Both the position numbers and the translations under genes were made by a program. The notes beneath the pieces were generated by a model. It was not told the DNA's origin, made no database searches, and worked only from the letters and a program-made list of their open reading frames with translations. Positions 51,806 through 61,399 of a stretch of 64,000 nucleotides of DNA are shown piece after piece (the stretch's first letter is position 1; each line of letters opens with the position of its first letter). The DNA is taken from contig CAKRVB010000005.1 in NCBI GenBank assembly GCA_934408725.1, forward strand, positions 1 to 64,000. The letters are read 5' to 3'. This DNA is from an uncultured Marvinbryantia sp. (GTDB taxonomy: Bacteria > Bacillota > Clostridia > Lachnospirales > Lachnospiraceae).

Positions 51806-53044
51806 TTATCCTCTGTATTTCTTCAAAACTAATGACGCATTGTGTCCGCCAAATCCCAGAGAATTCGTCATGACACAGTTCAGTTCTTTTTCTACTGGTG
51901 CCCCTAAGGTATAATTCAGATCGCATTCCGGATCCGTTTCCGTCGTTCCCACCGTCTGATGAATATAGCTGTCTTCTATGGATTTCACACAGGTAACAAA
52001 TTCTACGCCGCCGGCCGCCCCAAGAAGGTGGCCAATCATGGACTTGGTGGAATTGATATACAGATCTTTTGCTGCATCCCCAAAGGCCAGCTTCACTGCT
52101 CTGGTTTCAAACAGATCATTATGGTGCGTGCTGGTTCCATGGGCATTGATATAGTCCACTTCTTCAGGCTTTACTCCTGCCTCTTTCATGGCATATTCCA
52201 TGGCTTTGGCCGCACCGCTTCCGTCCTCACATGGAGAAGTAATATGGTAAGCATCCCCGGTGGCACCATAGCCTGCCAGTTCTGCATAAATATGTGCATT
52301 TCTGGCCAGCGCATGCTCCAGTTCTTCCAGTACCACCACGCCTGCTCCTTCTCCCAGGACAAATCCACTGCGGTCTTTGTCAAATGGAATAGATGCCCGG
52401 GCAGGATCTGTGGATGTGGTCAGTGCTGTCAGATTGGTAAATCCGGCAATAGCTGTTGGCGTAATACTGCTCTCTGTTCCCCCTGCCAGCATTACCTCCG
52501 CATCTCCATACTGAATGGCACGAAGTGCATCCCCGATACAGTTGGTACCGGAAGCACAGGCAGTCACCACATTGGTACATTTCCCTTTCAGGCCCAGCTG
52601 AATAGATACATTTCCTGCCGCCATATTGGAAATCATCAGCGGTACCATGAGCGGGTTCACCCGTCCAGGTCCTTTTGTCAGGATCTTTTCATATTCTTTT
52701 TCAATAATGCTTAAGGATCCGATTCCTGATCCGATGGTGACACCCACACGAAACGGATCTTCCTGTTCCATATTCAGTTTCGCATCTTCCAATGCTTCTC
52801 TGGCTGCTGCTACCGCAAACTGGGAAAAGGTCTCCATCCTGCGGGCCGCTCTTGCATCCATGCGTTCTTTCGCATCAAAGTCCTTCACTTCTGCTGCCAG
52901 TTTTACTTTATAATTGGTTGTATCAAATTTTGTAATTGCTCCTATCCCGACTGTTCCTGCTTTGACGGAATGCCAGAATTCCTCTACAGTATTCCCGATG
53001 GGCGTCACGGCGCCAAGGCCGGTTACTACGACTCGTCTTTTCAT
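51806..53044 (-). CDS. fabF: 3-oxoacyl-ACP synthase II FabF
   Basis: 412 residues; GGAGGG lies about 11 bases upstream. Condensing-enzyme triad: Cys in VTACASGTNCIGDALR, His in NAHGTSTHHND, and His in SMIGHLLGAAGG. It elongates acyl-ACP with malonyl-ACP. The gene is two bases after fabG, so coupled. Confidence 0.96.
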   Translation of the reverse strand: MKRRVVVTGLGAVTPIGNTVEEFWHSVKAGTVGIGAITKFDTTNYKVKLAAEVKDFDAKERMDARAARRMETFSQFAVAAAREALEDAKLNMEQEDPFRVGVTIGSGIGSLSIIEKEYEKILTKGPGRVNPLMVPLMISNMAAGNVSIQLGLKGKCTNVVTACASGTNCIGDALRAIQYGDAEVMLAGGTESSITPTAIAGFTNLTALTTSTDPARASIPFDKDRSGFVLGEGAGVVVLEELEHALARNAHIYAELAGYGATGDAYHITSPCEDGSGAAKAMEYAMKEAGVKPEEVDYINAHGTSTHHNDLFETRAVKLAFGDAAKDLYINSTKSMIGHLLGAAGGVEFVTCVKSIEDSYIHQTVGTTETDPECDLNYTLGAPVEKELNCVMTNSLGFGGHNASLVLKKYRG

Positions 53045-53046
53045 AT

Positions 53047-53784
53047 TTAGATCATCCCTCCATCTACATGCAGTACCTGTCCGGTGATATAGCGTGCGTC
53101 CTCAGATGCCAGAAATGCCACAGCCGCGGCCACATCCTCCGGTTTTCCAAATGTCCCCATAGGGATCTGTTTTCTGCTGTTTTCTTTCACTGCATCACTC
53201 AGTACTGCTGTCATCTCCGTGTCAATAAATCCCGGTGCAACGGCATTGACTGTGATGCCTCTGGAAGCCAGTTCTTTCGCTGCCGACTTTGTCAGACCGA
53301 TGACACCAGCCTTAGATGCCGCATAGTTCGCCTGTCCCGCATTTCCTGCCACGCCTACCACCGATGCCATATTGATGATATGCCCCTTTTTCTGCTTTAA
53401 CATGTAGCGGGATGCAAAACGAATCATATGAAAGGTTCCCTTTAAATTGGTATCGATAACACGGTCAAAATCCTCTTCTGACATACGCATCAGCAGGCCG
53501 TCTTTTGTAATTCCTGCATTATTCACCAACACATCAATGTGACCATTTTCTTCTATTACTTTTTCCACAAACTGCTGACAGCTGTCGAACTCCGCCACAT
53601 TACATTGATAAGTTTCCGCCTGGCCGCCTGTCTGTTCAATCTGATTCTTTACTTCTATAGCTGCCGCTTCTGAGCCATTATAATTGATGATGACTTTGTA
53701 ACCGTCCCCGGCCAGACGCAGGGCAATCGCTTTTCCGATTCCTCTGGAAGCGCCGGTGACTACTGCTATTTTCTGTTCTGACAT
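53047..53784 (-). CDS. fabG: 3-oxoacyl-ACP reductase FabG
   Basis: 245 residues from the ATG with TTGGAG upstream, inside the end of fabD. SDR fold: cofactor loop GASRGIGKAIA, NNAGITKDGLL, catalytic Ser in NMASVVGVAGN, and YAASKAGVIGLTKS. The C-terminus GQVLHVDGGMI is typical. It reduces 3-oxoacyl-ACP with NADPH. Confidence 0.96.
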   Translation of the reverse strand: MSEQKIAVVTGASRGIGKAIALRLAGDGYKVIINYNGSEAAAIEVKNQIEQTGGQAETYQCNVAEFDSCQQFVEKVIEENGHIDVLVNNAGITKDGLLMRMSEEDFDRVIDTNLKGTFHMIRFASRYMLKQKKGHIINMASVVGVAGNAGQANYAASKAGVIGLTKSAAKELASRGITVNAVAPGFIDTEMTAVLSDAVKENSRKQIPMGTFGKPEDVAAAVAFLASEDARYITGQVLHVDGGMI

Positions 53785-54686
53785 ATCTGCTCCAAATCTT
53801 CCCAACAGGATACATGATGTACCTGCACATTTCTGTTTATTTTCTTTAAAAATCCTTCCAGGGTCTTTCCCGGTCCGATCTCCACAAAGGTATCCACACC
53901 ACTTTTCAACATATATTCCATACTCTGCATCCAGCGTACCGGCGAATACATCTGTCGTACCAGAAGCTCCGGAATCTCCGATGCATCGGTAATCTCACAG
54001 GCATTCACATTTGTCACATACGGAATCTGCAGTTTCTGAAATGTTACCTGCTCCAATTCCTGTCTCAATGCAGCTCCTGCCGGTTCCAGCATCGGGGAAT
54101 GAAAAGGCCCACTGACATTCAGCATCAGTGTCCGTCTGGCTCCGGCCTCTTTTAACCGGACAGCTGCCATCTCTACTGCAGCTGTTTTTCCGGTGATCAC
54201 GATCTGCCCCGGGCAGTTGTAATTGGCGATGGTAACGTCTGGGATCTCATTCAGAACTTCTTCGATCTTCTTTTCATCCAATGCCAGAATGGCACACATG
54301 GCGCCTTCCCCTGCCGGTACCGTATTCTGCATCAGCATGCCTCTTTTTCGCACCAGCCGAATGGCATCCAGATCGCCCATGGCACCTGCCACTGCAATGG
54401 CTGCATATTCTCCCAGACTCAGACCTGCAGTGATATCCGGCTTTACGCCACGGCTCTCCAGTTCCCGGCACATAGCCAGATAAGTCGTCACCAGCGCTGC
54501 CTGAGTATATTCTGTCTGATCCAGTCTGTCATTTTCTTCAAAACAGAGGGCTTTCATATCCAGCCCCAGTGCTTCACTGGCTTCCTCAAACAGCTTTGCT
54601 GCCTGTGAACTGTTCTCATAAAAGTCTTTTCCCATGCCACATTTCTGAACACCCTGTCCTGGAAAAAGAAACGCTGTTTTACTCAT
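53766..54686 (-). CDS. fabD: Malonyl-CoA:ACP transacylase FabD
   Basis: 306 residues. FLFPGQGVQKCGMGKDF at the start; nucleophile Ser in GLSLGEYAA (about 90); catalytic His in GPFHSPMLEP (about 200). It moves malonyl from CoA to ACP. The start overlaps fabK by eight bases, and the end overlaps the fabG start by 19. Confidence 0.96.
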   Translation of the reverse strand: MSKTAFLFPGQGVQKCGMGKDFYENSSQAAKLFEEASEALGLDMKALCFEENDRLDQTEYTQAALVTTYLAMCRELESRGVKPDITAGLSLGEYAAIAVAGAMGDLDAIRLVRKRGMLMQNTVPAGEGAMCAILALDEKKIEEVLNEIPDVTIANYNCPGQIVITGKTAAVEMAAVRLKEAGARRTLMLNVSGPFHSPMLEPAGAALRQELEQVTFQKLQIPYVTNVNACEITDASEIPELLVRQMYSPVRWMQSMEYMLKSGVDTFVEIGPGKTLEGFLKKINRNVQVHHVSCWEDLEQICQNRK

Positions 54687-55617
54687 ACATTCCCGTTCCT
54701 TTCAACAGTGTATCTGTCTCTGCCACCAGCTTCTGAATCAGTTCCTGGCAGGATAATTTCTCTTTTACCAGCCCGGCAATCTGTCCGGACATCACACTGC
54801 CATTTTTCACATCGCCTTCCACTACCGCTTTCCGCAGTCCGCCAAGTGCCAGGAGTTCCAGTTCTTCCATACTGGCTCCGGCATTTTCCAGTGCCAGATA
54901 TTTCTTTGTCATATCATTTCGCAGGGCACGTACCGGATGACCGGTGGTTCTTCCGGTTACTCTGGTATCAATGTCTTTGGCACGAATGATCATGTCTTTA
55001 TAGTTCTCATGTACCTGAGATTCTGTCGTTACGACAAAATGTGTTCCCATCTGCACACCTCTGGCGCCCAGCATAAAGGCCGCTGCAATGCCTCTGCCAT
55101 CACCGATTCCTCCGGCTGCAATCACCGGGATCTCCACGGCATCCACCACCTGTGGTACCAGCGTCATGGTAGTGCTTTCGCCCACATGGCCGCCGGATTC
55201 ACAGCCTTCTGCAACCACCGCATCGGCACCTGCCCGCTGCATCCGCTTCGCCATAGCTACTGAAGCTACCACCGGAATCACCTTTACTCCGGCTTCTTTC
55301 CACATCTTCATATATTTTTCCGGGCTTCCGGCACCGGTGGTCACCACCTTCACGCCTTCTTCCACAATGACTTTTGCCACATCATCTGCATAAGGACTCA
55401 TGAGCATAATGTTCACACCAAATGGTTTGTCTGTCAGTGCCTTCGCCTTCTGAACCTGTTCTCTGACCCAGTCCGCCGGTGCACTGGCTGCACCGATCAG
55501 CCCAAGCCCGCCTGCTTCTGATACAGCTGCCGCCAGATGATGTTCCGCTACCCAGGCCATGCCGCCCTGAATGATCGGGTATTCGATTCCAAGTAATTCT
55601 GTAATCTCTGTCTTCAT
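54679..55617 (-). CDS. fabK: Enoyl-ACP reductase II FabK
   Basis: 312 residues, GAGAGG upstream. FMN barrel: LGIEYPIIQGGMAWVAEHHLA, GVNIMLMSPYADD, TTGAGSPEKYMK, EGCESGGHVGE with the catalytic His, and AAGGIGDGRGIAAAFMLGA. FabK is a triclosan-tolerant flavin enoyl reductase that replaces FabI in many Firmicutes. No FabI is seen in the window. Confidence 0.95.
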   Translation of the reverse strand: MKTEITELLGIEYPIIQGGMAWVAEHHLAAAVSEAGGLGLIGAASAPADWVREQVQKAKALTDKPFGVNIMLMSPYADDVAKVIVEEGVKVVTTGAGSPEKYMKMWKEAGVKVIPVVASVAMAKRMQRAGADAVVAEGCESGGHVGESTTMTLVPQVVDAVEIPVIAAGGIGDGRGIAAAFMLGARGVQMGTHFVVTTESQVHENYKDMIIRAKDIDTRVTGRTTGHPVRALRNDMTKKYLALENAGASMEELELLALGGLRKAVVEGDVKNGSVMSGQIAGLVKEKLSCQELIQKLVAETDTLLKGTGMYE

Positions 55618-55636
55618 ATCAAAAAAACCTCTCGTC

Positions 55637-55861
55637 TTATTGATGCTCCTCTACGTATTTCGCAACAGCTCCAACCGTTGTCAGTGTCTCCAGGTCTTCC
55701 GTTGGAATCTCCACTCCAAACTCTTCCTCCAGTGCCATCACCAGCTCAAACAGATCCAGGGAATCTACGCCCAGATCTTCTTTAAAAGAAGCTTCCTCTG
55801 TGATGGTGTTGATATCAATATTTAAGTTTTCTGCGATCATTTCTCTGATTTTTTCAAACAT
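55637..55861 (-). CDS. acpP: Acyl carrier protein
   Basis: 74 residues, AAAGGAG upstream. Phosphopantetheine site [12 protein letters not shown] (Ser about 35). Acidic helices with [17 protein letters not shown]. It carries growing acyl chains; its place between fabH and fabK fits the FAS II carrier rather than a polyketide one. Confidence 0.96.
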   Translation of the reverse strand: MFEKIREMIAENLNIDINTITEEASFKEDLGVDSLDLFELVMALEEEFGVEIPTEDLETLTTVGAVAKYVEEHQ

Positions 55862-55891
55862 GTTTCTAATCTCCTTTTTTCTATTTTGGGG

Positions 55892-56857
55892 TTACCACTC
55901 AAGAATACTGGCTCCCCAGGTCAATCCCGCCCCAAATCCGGCGAGTATGATCTTCTGTCCTTTTTGAAATCTTTGATCCCGGTTCATTTCATCCAGCAGA
56001 ATCGGTATGCTGGCCGATGAGGTATTGCCATATTCCTGCATATTCATCGGGAATTTTTCCAATGGCTGCTGCAGATGCCTGCTGACTGCTTCTACAATCC
56101 GACGGTTGGCCTGATGCAAGATTATCCAGTCAATATCTTCCAGTCTCAATCCGTTCTTATCCAGCACTTCACGAATCACTCCCGGCACCTGGCGCACAGC
56201 AAATTTGAATACTGCCTGTCCATCCATCTGCATCTGATATTCTTCCGGATGAGACATCTGCCATTCTTTTGCCCCGTCAAGATAGCTTCTGCATCTGAGT
56301 GCCTCTCCTCTGCTTCCATCGGAATGTGCTGCCGGTAGAAAGCCTGTACCTTCTTCAGACCGCAAAACTGCTGCCCCTGCTCCATCTCCAAACAAAATAC
56401 AGGTTCCTCGATCCTTCCAGTTCACCAGATGAGACAGGCATTCACTTCCGATGATCAGTGCACTCCGATAGATACCAGTCTGAAGATAGGCCTGAGCATT
56501 CTGATAAGCCAGTACAAATCCGGTACATGCAGCGCTTAAGTCATAACATATGGCATTCACTGCACCGATCTTTTTCTGTACCTCACAGGCTACGCCGGGA
56601 AGTACCACATTGGAAGAAATCGTGGATACAATCACCAGATCAATCTCTGCTGCTGACACCCCTGACTGCTTTAAAGCTTTCTGTGCCGCTTCCACAGCCA
56701 GAGACACACAGGTCTCCTCCTTTGCGATGTGTCTTCGGACAATACCAGTACGTTCACGGATCCACTCATCACTGGTATCCACGATTTGAGACAGATCATC
56801 ATTATCCAGAACCTTTGTCGGAACCGCAGATCCCGTTCCGCATATTACTGCTTTCAT
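55892..56857 (-). CDS. fabH: 3-oxoacyl-ACP synthase III FabH
   Basis: 321 residues, AAGGAG upstream. Triad: Cys in LSAACTGFV (about 111), His in ILHQANRRI (about 246), Asn in YGNTSSASIP (about 276). It starts each chain by condensing acetyl- or branched acyl-CoA with malonyl-ACP. It is the first gene of the fab operon, just downstream of a strong promoter and operator. Confidence 0.96.
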   Translation of the reverse strand: MKAVICGTGSAVPTKVLDNDDLSQIVDTSDEWIRERTGIVRRHIAKEETCVSLAVEAAQKALKQSGVSAAEIDLVIVSTISSNVVLPGVACEVQKKIGAVNAICYDLSAACTGFVLAYQNAQAYLQTGIYRSALIIGSECLSHLVNWKDRGTCILFGDGAGAAVLRSEEGTGFLPAAHSDGSRGEALRCRSYLDGAKEWQMSHPEEYQMQMDGQAVFKFAVRQVPGVIREVLDKNGLRLEDIDWIILHQANRRIVEAVSRHLQQPLEKFPMNMQEYGNTSSASIPILLDEMNRDQRFQKGQKIILAGFGAGLTWGASILEW

Positions 56858-56891
56858 GAAAGTCTCCTTCTCGTATATGTATATTCATATA

Positions 56892-56904
56892 TTTGAGTCT
56901 CATA
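56892..56904. promoter_or_regulatory. Second, imperfect FabT-like box
   Basis: TTTGA-GTC-TCATA: one half matches the TTTGA-N3-TCAAA operator, the other is partial. It lies 25-45 bases downstream of the likely transcript start. Confidence 0.35.
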
Positions 56905-56923
56905 TATTTTTAAATTAAATATA

Positions 56924-56936
56924 TTTGACTTTCAAA
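56924..56936. promoter_or_regulatory. FabT-like operator on fab promoter
   Basis: TTTGA-CTT-TCAAA, a perfect inverted repeat of the TTTGA-N3-TCAAA form known for FabT in streptococci. It covers the predicted transcript start and touches the -10, so binding should block transcription of fabH onward. A fabT-like gene is at the end of the same operon. Confidence 0.7.
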
Positions 56937-56964
56937 GTATATATGCAGATATTTTGTTTGTCAA
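56936..56964 (-). promoter_or_regulatory. Promoter of the fatty acid synthesis operon
   Basis: On the minus strand TTGACA (56959-56964), 17-base spacer, TATACT (56936-56941). A near-consensus sigma-A promoter for a 13-gene unit. Confidence 0.85.
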
Positions 56965-56998
56965 GTAGTTTTATTATCAAAATAATAATTTCTTAAGA

Positions 56999-57030
56999 AA
57001 AAGCCAGAAAACACCGTCCCCATTGGCCTA
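56999..57030. repeat. REP-like half element between amt and fab promoter
   Basis: AAAAGCCAGAAAACACCGT then CCCCATTGGCCTA. It matches the right arm of the palindrome at 21885-21941; the left arm is missing. Confidence 0.75.
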
Positions 57031-57060
57031 GAAAAGCCCCCGCTTTCGCGAGAGCTTTTC
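57030..57060 (-). terminator. Terminator of the Amt-PII gene
   Basis: GAAAAGC/GCTTTTC closes an imperfect stem with CGC/GCG around a TTTC loop. On the minus strand the T run TTTTC ends the stem. It lies 45-75 bases after the amt stop. Confidence 0.6.
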
Positions 57061-57104
57061 ATTTATCCAAATACTTGGGAGGTTGGATTTTATTATTTTA
57101 TTTT

Positions 57105-58895
57105 TTATTCTACATCTTCCAGTGCTTCGAAGTCTTCTTCACCGGTACGGATCTTTACGACTCTGTCAACATTGTATACAAAGATCTTGCCATCTCCGAT
57201 GTGGCCTGTGTACAGGGTCTTCTTTGCGGCTTCGATGACGTCTTCTACTGGAATAGATGCTACGATCACTTCGACTTTTACCTTTGGAAGCAGGGTGGCA
57301 TCGACTTCAGCACCACGATACATCTCGCCTGCACCTTTCTGGATACCACAGCCCATTACCTGTGTGACAGTCATACCAGTTACACCGAGGTCGTTCATAG
57401 CCTTTCTCAGAGCATCGTAACGGGACAATCTTGCAATAATAACCACTTTGTGGATACCAGTATCTGCCACCGGTGCAGTGTTGACCACTTTGACAGCGGC
57501 ATCTTTCTGTGCTTTTGTTGCAGTTTCGTACTCATCAGAACCGATCTGTGTACGGTCATTTACTTCCATGATCATGGTGTTGGATACATCCATGATGGAG
57601 AAGCCAGCGTAAGCACTTGTCAGGCCATGTTCCATAGCATCCAGTCCGACGATTTCTTCTTCTTCGCTAACACGAAGTCCGAAAATGGCTTTGATAATCA
57701 GGTAAGCAATGGTAATCGTTACTGCAGTCCAGGCTGCTGTAGCCAGCATACCTTCCAGCTGTAATCCCAGCTGATGGAAACCGCCGCCGTAGAAAAGTCC
57801 TTTTCCTGCGATCTGGTTAGCACCAAAGTTCACACCGTCTCCATAGCCTCTTGCAAATGCAGGAGCTGTATCAGTTGCAAATAAACCAACTGCGATGGTT
57901 CCCCAGATACCATTTAAACAGTGTACTGCTACGGCACCTACCGGGTCATCAATACGAAGTACATAATCCAGAAGCCATACACCAAATACAACCAGGACAC
58001 CTGCTACAGCACCGATGATGATGGCACCAAAAGCATCACATACATCGCAAGGTGCGGTAATGGCTACCAGACCTGCCAGAGATGCATTCAGACACATGGA
58101 TACATCTGGTTTGCCATATTTGATCCAGGTAAAAATCATACAAACAACAGTTGCAATAGCTGGTGCAATAGTAGTTGTTACAAAGATAGAACCAAGTTCT
58201 GCTACAGATGTAGCTGCTGCACCGTTGAATCCATACCAGCCAAGCCAGAGAATGAATACACCCAGGCATCCAAGTGGAAGGTTATGTCCAGGGAATGCAT
58301 TGACTTTCGTGATCTTTCCGGATTTATCTTTTGTGAATTTACCAATACGAGGACCAAGCATTGCTGCACCGATCAGGGCTGAGATACCACCTACCATGTG
58401 GATGCAGTTGGAACCTGCAAAATCATGGAATCCGATCTGTGCCAGCCAGCCGCCGCCCCAGGTCCAGTGTGCTTCGATTGGGTAGATCACTGCGGAGATA
58501 ATAGCAGAGTAAACACAGTAGGAAATAAATTTTGTTCTTTCAGCCATGGCACCGGATACGATGGTGGCTGTAGTTGCACAGAATACCAGGTTGAATACGA
58601 AGTTGGACCAGTCAAATTCTGCGTAATTTGTGAAAATATCAAATCCCGGTTTCCCGATAATTCCCAGCCAGTCTTCACCGAGAAATAATCCAAAACCAAT
58701 CAAAATGAATACAACAGTACCGATACAGAAGTCCATCAGGTTCTTCATCAGGATGTTACCTGTATTCTTCGCTCTGGTGAATCCTGCTTCTACCATGGCG
58801 AATCCTGCCTGCATCCAGAATACCAGTGCGGCACCGATCAGGAACCAGACGCCGTATACTTCACCGGAAATTGCACTTAAAATTTCTTGTGTCAT
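57105..58895 (-). CDS. amt: Ammonium transporter fused to a PII signal protein
   Basis: 596 residues from the ATG with GAGGAGG upstream. Residues 1-430 are an Amt channel with about 11 membrane helices: DFCIGTVVFILIGFGL, GGWLAQIGFHDFAGSNCIHMVGG, FNGAAATSVAELG, and VHCLNGIWGT. After a linker (about 430-490), residues 490-596 are a PII (GlnK/GlnB) domain: HKVVIIARLSRYDALRKAMNDLGVTGMTV, T-loop with IQKGAGEMYRGAEVD (Tyr at the usual uridylylation site) and B-loop TGHIGDGKIF. PII normally blocks the Amt channel as a separate protein; the fusion should give built-in control by 2-oxoglutarate and ATP/ADP. Next to glutamine synthetase III. Confidence 0.92.
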   Translation of the reverse strand: MTQEILSAISGEVYGVWFLIGAALVFWMQAGFAMVEAGFTRAKNTGNILMKNLMDFCIGTVVFILIGFGLFLGEDWLGIIGKPGFDIFTNYAEFDWSNFVFNLVFCATTATIVSGAMAERTKFISYCVYSAIISAVIYPIEAHWTWGGGWLAQIGFHDFAGSNCIHMVGGISALIGAAMLGPRIGKFTKDKSGKITKVNAFPGHNLPLGCLGVFILWLGWYGFNGAAATSVAELGSIFVTTTIAPAIATVVCMIFTWIKYGKPDVSMCLNASLAGLVAITAPCDVCDAFGAIIIGAVAGVLVVFGVWLLDYVLRIDDPVGAVAVHCLNGIWGTIAVGLFATDTAPAFARGYGDGVNFGANQIAGKGLFYGGGFHQLGLQLEGMLATAAWTAVTITIAYLIIKAIFGLRVSEEEEIVGLDAMEHGLTSAYAGFSIMDVSNTMIMEVNDRTQIGSDEYETATKAQKDAAVKVVNTAPVADTGIHKVVIIARLSRYDALRKAMNDLGVTGMTVTQVMGCGIQKGAGEMYRGAEVDATLLPKVKVEVIVASIPVEDVIEAAKKTLYTGHIGDGKIFVYNVDRVVKIRTGEEDFEALEDVE

Positions 58896-58977
58896 AATTT
58901 TCTCCTCCTCTTTCCCCATATTCCAGAACCTTTCCGATCCTTGAAGCTCCCCTCCCAGGAACAGGTTTCTTCTGATA

Positions 58978-59043
58978 CGAAAAAAGCGAACCGCAGGCTA
59001 CTGGCTGAAATCTCTTTCGCCGCCAAACACCTTCGTTTCGCTT
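58978..59043 (-). promoter_or_regulatory. Candidate regulated leader (terminator hairpin) ahead of amt
   Basis: On the minus strand AAGCGAA (59037-59043) pairs with TTCGCTT (58984-58990), followed by TTTTTCG. The 46-base loop has its own GAAA/TTTC and GGC/GCC pairing. It lies about 85 bases upstream of the amt start, after the terminator of glnN. An attenuator or protein-controlled antiterminator is plausible for an ammonium gene; I could not match a known riboswitch or ANTAR site. Confidence 0.45.
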
Positions 59044-59064
59044 CTCTGTCATATGGATTAGAAA

Positions 59065-59096
59065 AAGCGCCATAGACCTTTGATCTATAGCGCCTT
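59065..59096 (-). terminator. Terminator of glutamine synthetase gene
   Basis: On the minus strand GGCGCTATAGA pairs with TCTATGGCGC (one mismatch) around TCAAAGG, then T5. The 350-base gap from 58896 to 59245 holds this terminator, the amt leader and AT-rich sequence with nothing else clear. Confidence 0.75.
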
Positions 59097-59245
59097 TGCT
59101 TTTATGTACTGCATGATACCACCCTGAAACTGAAAAGTCAATGCAGATTTTATACTTTTTTTAGATTTGTCTGGTTTGGAGAATTTTGTCTACAATTCAA
59201 CAGAACAAATCTACAAAATCACAATAATCGAATTTATGAATTAAA

Positions 59246-61357
59246 TTACACCTCAAACAATAAATCGCCGTAAGATGGCATTGGCCACATCTCTTTGTCC
59301 ACGATCATCTCCAGCTCATCCACTGGCACACGCAATGCTTCCATAGCGGTGCATACTTCTTCGTAATAATATACTGCCTGCTCTCTGCCGGCCTCCATCT
59401 CAGTGGCACGATCCGTCACCTCAGTCAATTTTGTCAGTCTCTTCTTCGTCTCTGACAGGAGATGTGCAGATTCACGGAGCATATCCATCGGTACGTCGGT
59501 CTCTACACCTGTCTGATTCATGGTATTGACCGTATCGGACAGGCTCTTGTTGAAGCGCAGTACTGCTGGAATAATATGCTTGCTGGCAATATCAATCATG
59601 GCCCTGGCTTCGATATTGATAGCCTTGGAATAGCCCTCATACTGTATCTCCGCACGGGACTCCAGCTCAGTTCTGGTAAATACATGGAACTTTTCAAACA
59701 GATTTACTGCCTTTTCTGTTACCAGCGCAGGAATCGCATCTACCATGGACTTGATATTTGGAAGACCGCGGCGCTCTGCTTCTGCTACCCATTCCTCTGA
59801 GTAACCATTGCCATTAAAGACAATTCTCTGATGCTCACTGGCATACTTCTTGATCAGGTCATGCACTGCCACAGAAACATCCTCTGCCTTTTCCAACACA
59901 TCGCAGGCATCGGAAAATGCCTCGGCTACGATGGTGTTGAGCACTACATTACATTCCGCTACAGAGTCTCTGGAACCAACCATACGGAATTCAAACTTAT
60001 TACCGGTGAAAGCGAACGGTGACGTACGGTTACGGTCTGTTGCATCCTTAGCAAAATCAGGCAGGGTCTTTACGCCGGTATGTAAAGTACCTCCCTTTAA
60101 GCTATGAGTTGCTTCTCCGGTATCAATCAGCTGCGTCAGCACATCTTGAAGCTGATCGCCCAGAAATACAGAAATAATCGCTGGTGGTGCTTCATTGGCT
60201 CCCAGACGGTGGTCATTTCCCACATCGGCCGCAGATTCACGCAGCAGATCTGCATGTTTGTCTACAGCACGTAAGATACAGGTCAAGATCAGCAAGAACT
60301 GGATGTTCTCATGAGGCGTCTTGCCCGGATCCAGGAGATTAATCCCGTCATCGGTAGTCAGGGACCAGTTGTTGTGCTTACCAGATCCATTCACCCCAGC
60401 AAATGGCTTTTCATGAAGCAGACACTGCAGACCATGTTCCTCAGCCACACGCTTCAATGTCTCCATGATAATCTGGTTGTGATCTGCTGCTACGTTACAC
60501 TCTGCATAGATCGGTGCCAGTTCATGCTGAGCAGGAGCTACTTCATTATGCTGTGTCTTGGCAGATACTCCCAGCTTCCACAGTTCTTTATTCACATCTT
60601 TCATAAAAGCTGCGATACGGGGACGGATAACACCAAAGTAATGATCATCCAGCTCCTGTCCCTTAGGAGGCATCGCGCCAAATAAGGTACGACCAGTGAA
60701 GATCAGGTCTTTTCTCTTCAGATACTTGGCACGGTCTACGATAAAATACTCCTGTTCTACACCAACAGATGGTTTCACCTTGCGGGATGTGGTATTGCCC
60801 AGAACTCTTAAAAGACGCAGTGTCTGAGCCTGAATGGCTTCCATCGAACGAAGCAGCGGTGTCTTCTGATCCAGTGCTTCTCCTGTGTAAGAACAAAATG
60901 CAGTCGGGATACAGAGAATCGCTCCTGCAGCATCCTGTCTGACAAATGCAGGTGATGTACAGTCCCAGGCTGTATAGCCCCTTGCTTCGAAGGTGGCACG
61001 TAAGCCCCCAGACGGGAAGGATGATGCATCCGGTTCTCCCTTGATCAGTTCTTTTCCGGAGAACTCCAGCTGTACAGAGCCATCAGCCTTTGGTGCTGTG
61101 ATAAAAGCGTCATGTTTTTCTGCAGTAAATCCAGTCAGTGGCTGGAACCAGTGTGTGTAATGTGTCGCACCCTTTTCGACTGCCCATTCTTTCATTGCAC
61201 CTGCAACAACCTCTGCAATCATCGGATCCAGCTCTTTTCCATCGTCAATGGTCTTATGAAGTTCCTTATACACTTTTTTCGGGAGCTTTTCCAGCATCAC
61301 TTTGTCATTAAAGACATTCTCACCAAATAACTCCTGTACATTTATGATTTCGCCCAT
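59246..61357 (-). CDS. glnN: Glutamine synthetase type III
   Basis: 703 residues, AAGGAGG upstream. Type III layout: N-terminal [13 protein letters not shown] and [50 protein letters not shown] with metal-binding Glu, [27 protein letters not shown] and [21 protein letters not shown]. It makes glutamine from glutamate, ammonia and ATP. It is twice the size of GlnA and forms dodecamers in known cases. It stands upstream of the Amt-PII gene, so import and assimilation of ammonium are paired. A candidate promoter is at 61400-61428. Confidence 0.96.
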   Translation of the reverse strand: MGEIINVQELFGENVFNDKVMLEKLPKKVYKELHKTIDDGKELDPMIAEVVAGAMKEWAVEKGATHYTHWFQPLTGFTAEKHDAFITAPKADGSVQLEFSGKELIKGEPDASSFPSGGLRATFEARGYTAWDCTSPAFVRQDAAGAILCIPTAFCSYTGEALDQKTPLLRSMEAIQAQTLRLLRVLGNTTSRKVKPSVGVEQEYFIVDRAKYLKRKDLIFTGRTLFGAMPPKGQELDDHYFGVIRPRIAAFMKDVNKELWKLGVSAKTQHNEVAPAQHELAPIYAECNVAADHNQIIMETLKRVAEEHGLQCLLHEKPFAGVNGSGKHNNWSLTTDDGINLLDPGKTPHENIQFLLILTCILRAVDKHADLLRESAADVGNDHRLGANEAPPAIISVFLGDQLQDVLTQLIDTGEATHSLKGGTLHTGVKTLPDFAKDATDRNRTSPFAFTGNKFEFRMVGSRDSVAECNVVLNTIVAEAFSDACDVLEKAEDVSVAVHDLIKKYASEHQRIVFNGNGYSEEWVAEAERRGLPNIKSMVDAIPALVTEKAVNLFEKFHVFTRTELESRAEIQYEGYSKAINIEARAMIDIASKHIIPAVLRFNKSLSDTVNTMNQTGVETDVPMDMLRESAHLLSETKKRLTKLTEVTDRATEMEAGREQAVYYYEEVCTAMEALRVPVDELEMIVDKEMWPMPSYGDLLFEV

Positions 61358-61399
61358 ATGTCCTCCTTACACCTTTGTTCGCAGTTTTTTCTATGAAGA

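Noticed and set aside
58861..59073. Small minus-strand frame in the amt leader
   Set aside because: It covers the hairpin and the amt ribosome site in another frame, with no family signature or ribosome site.
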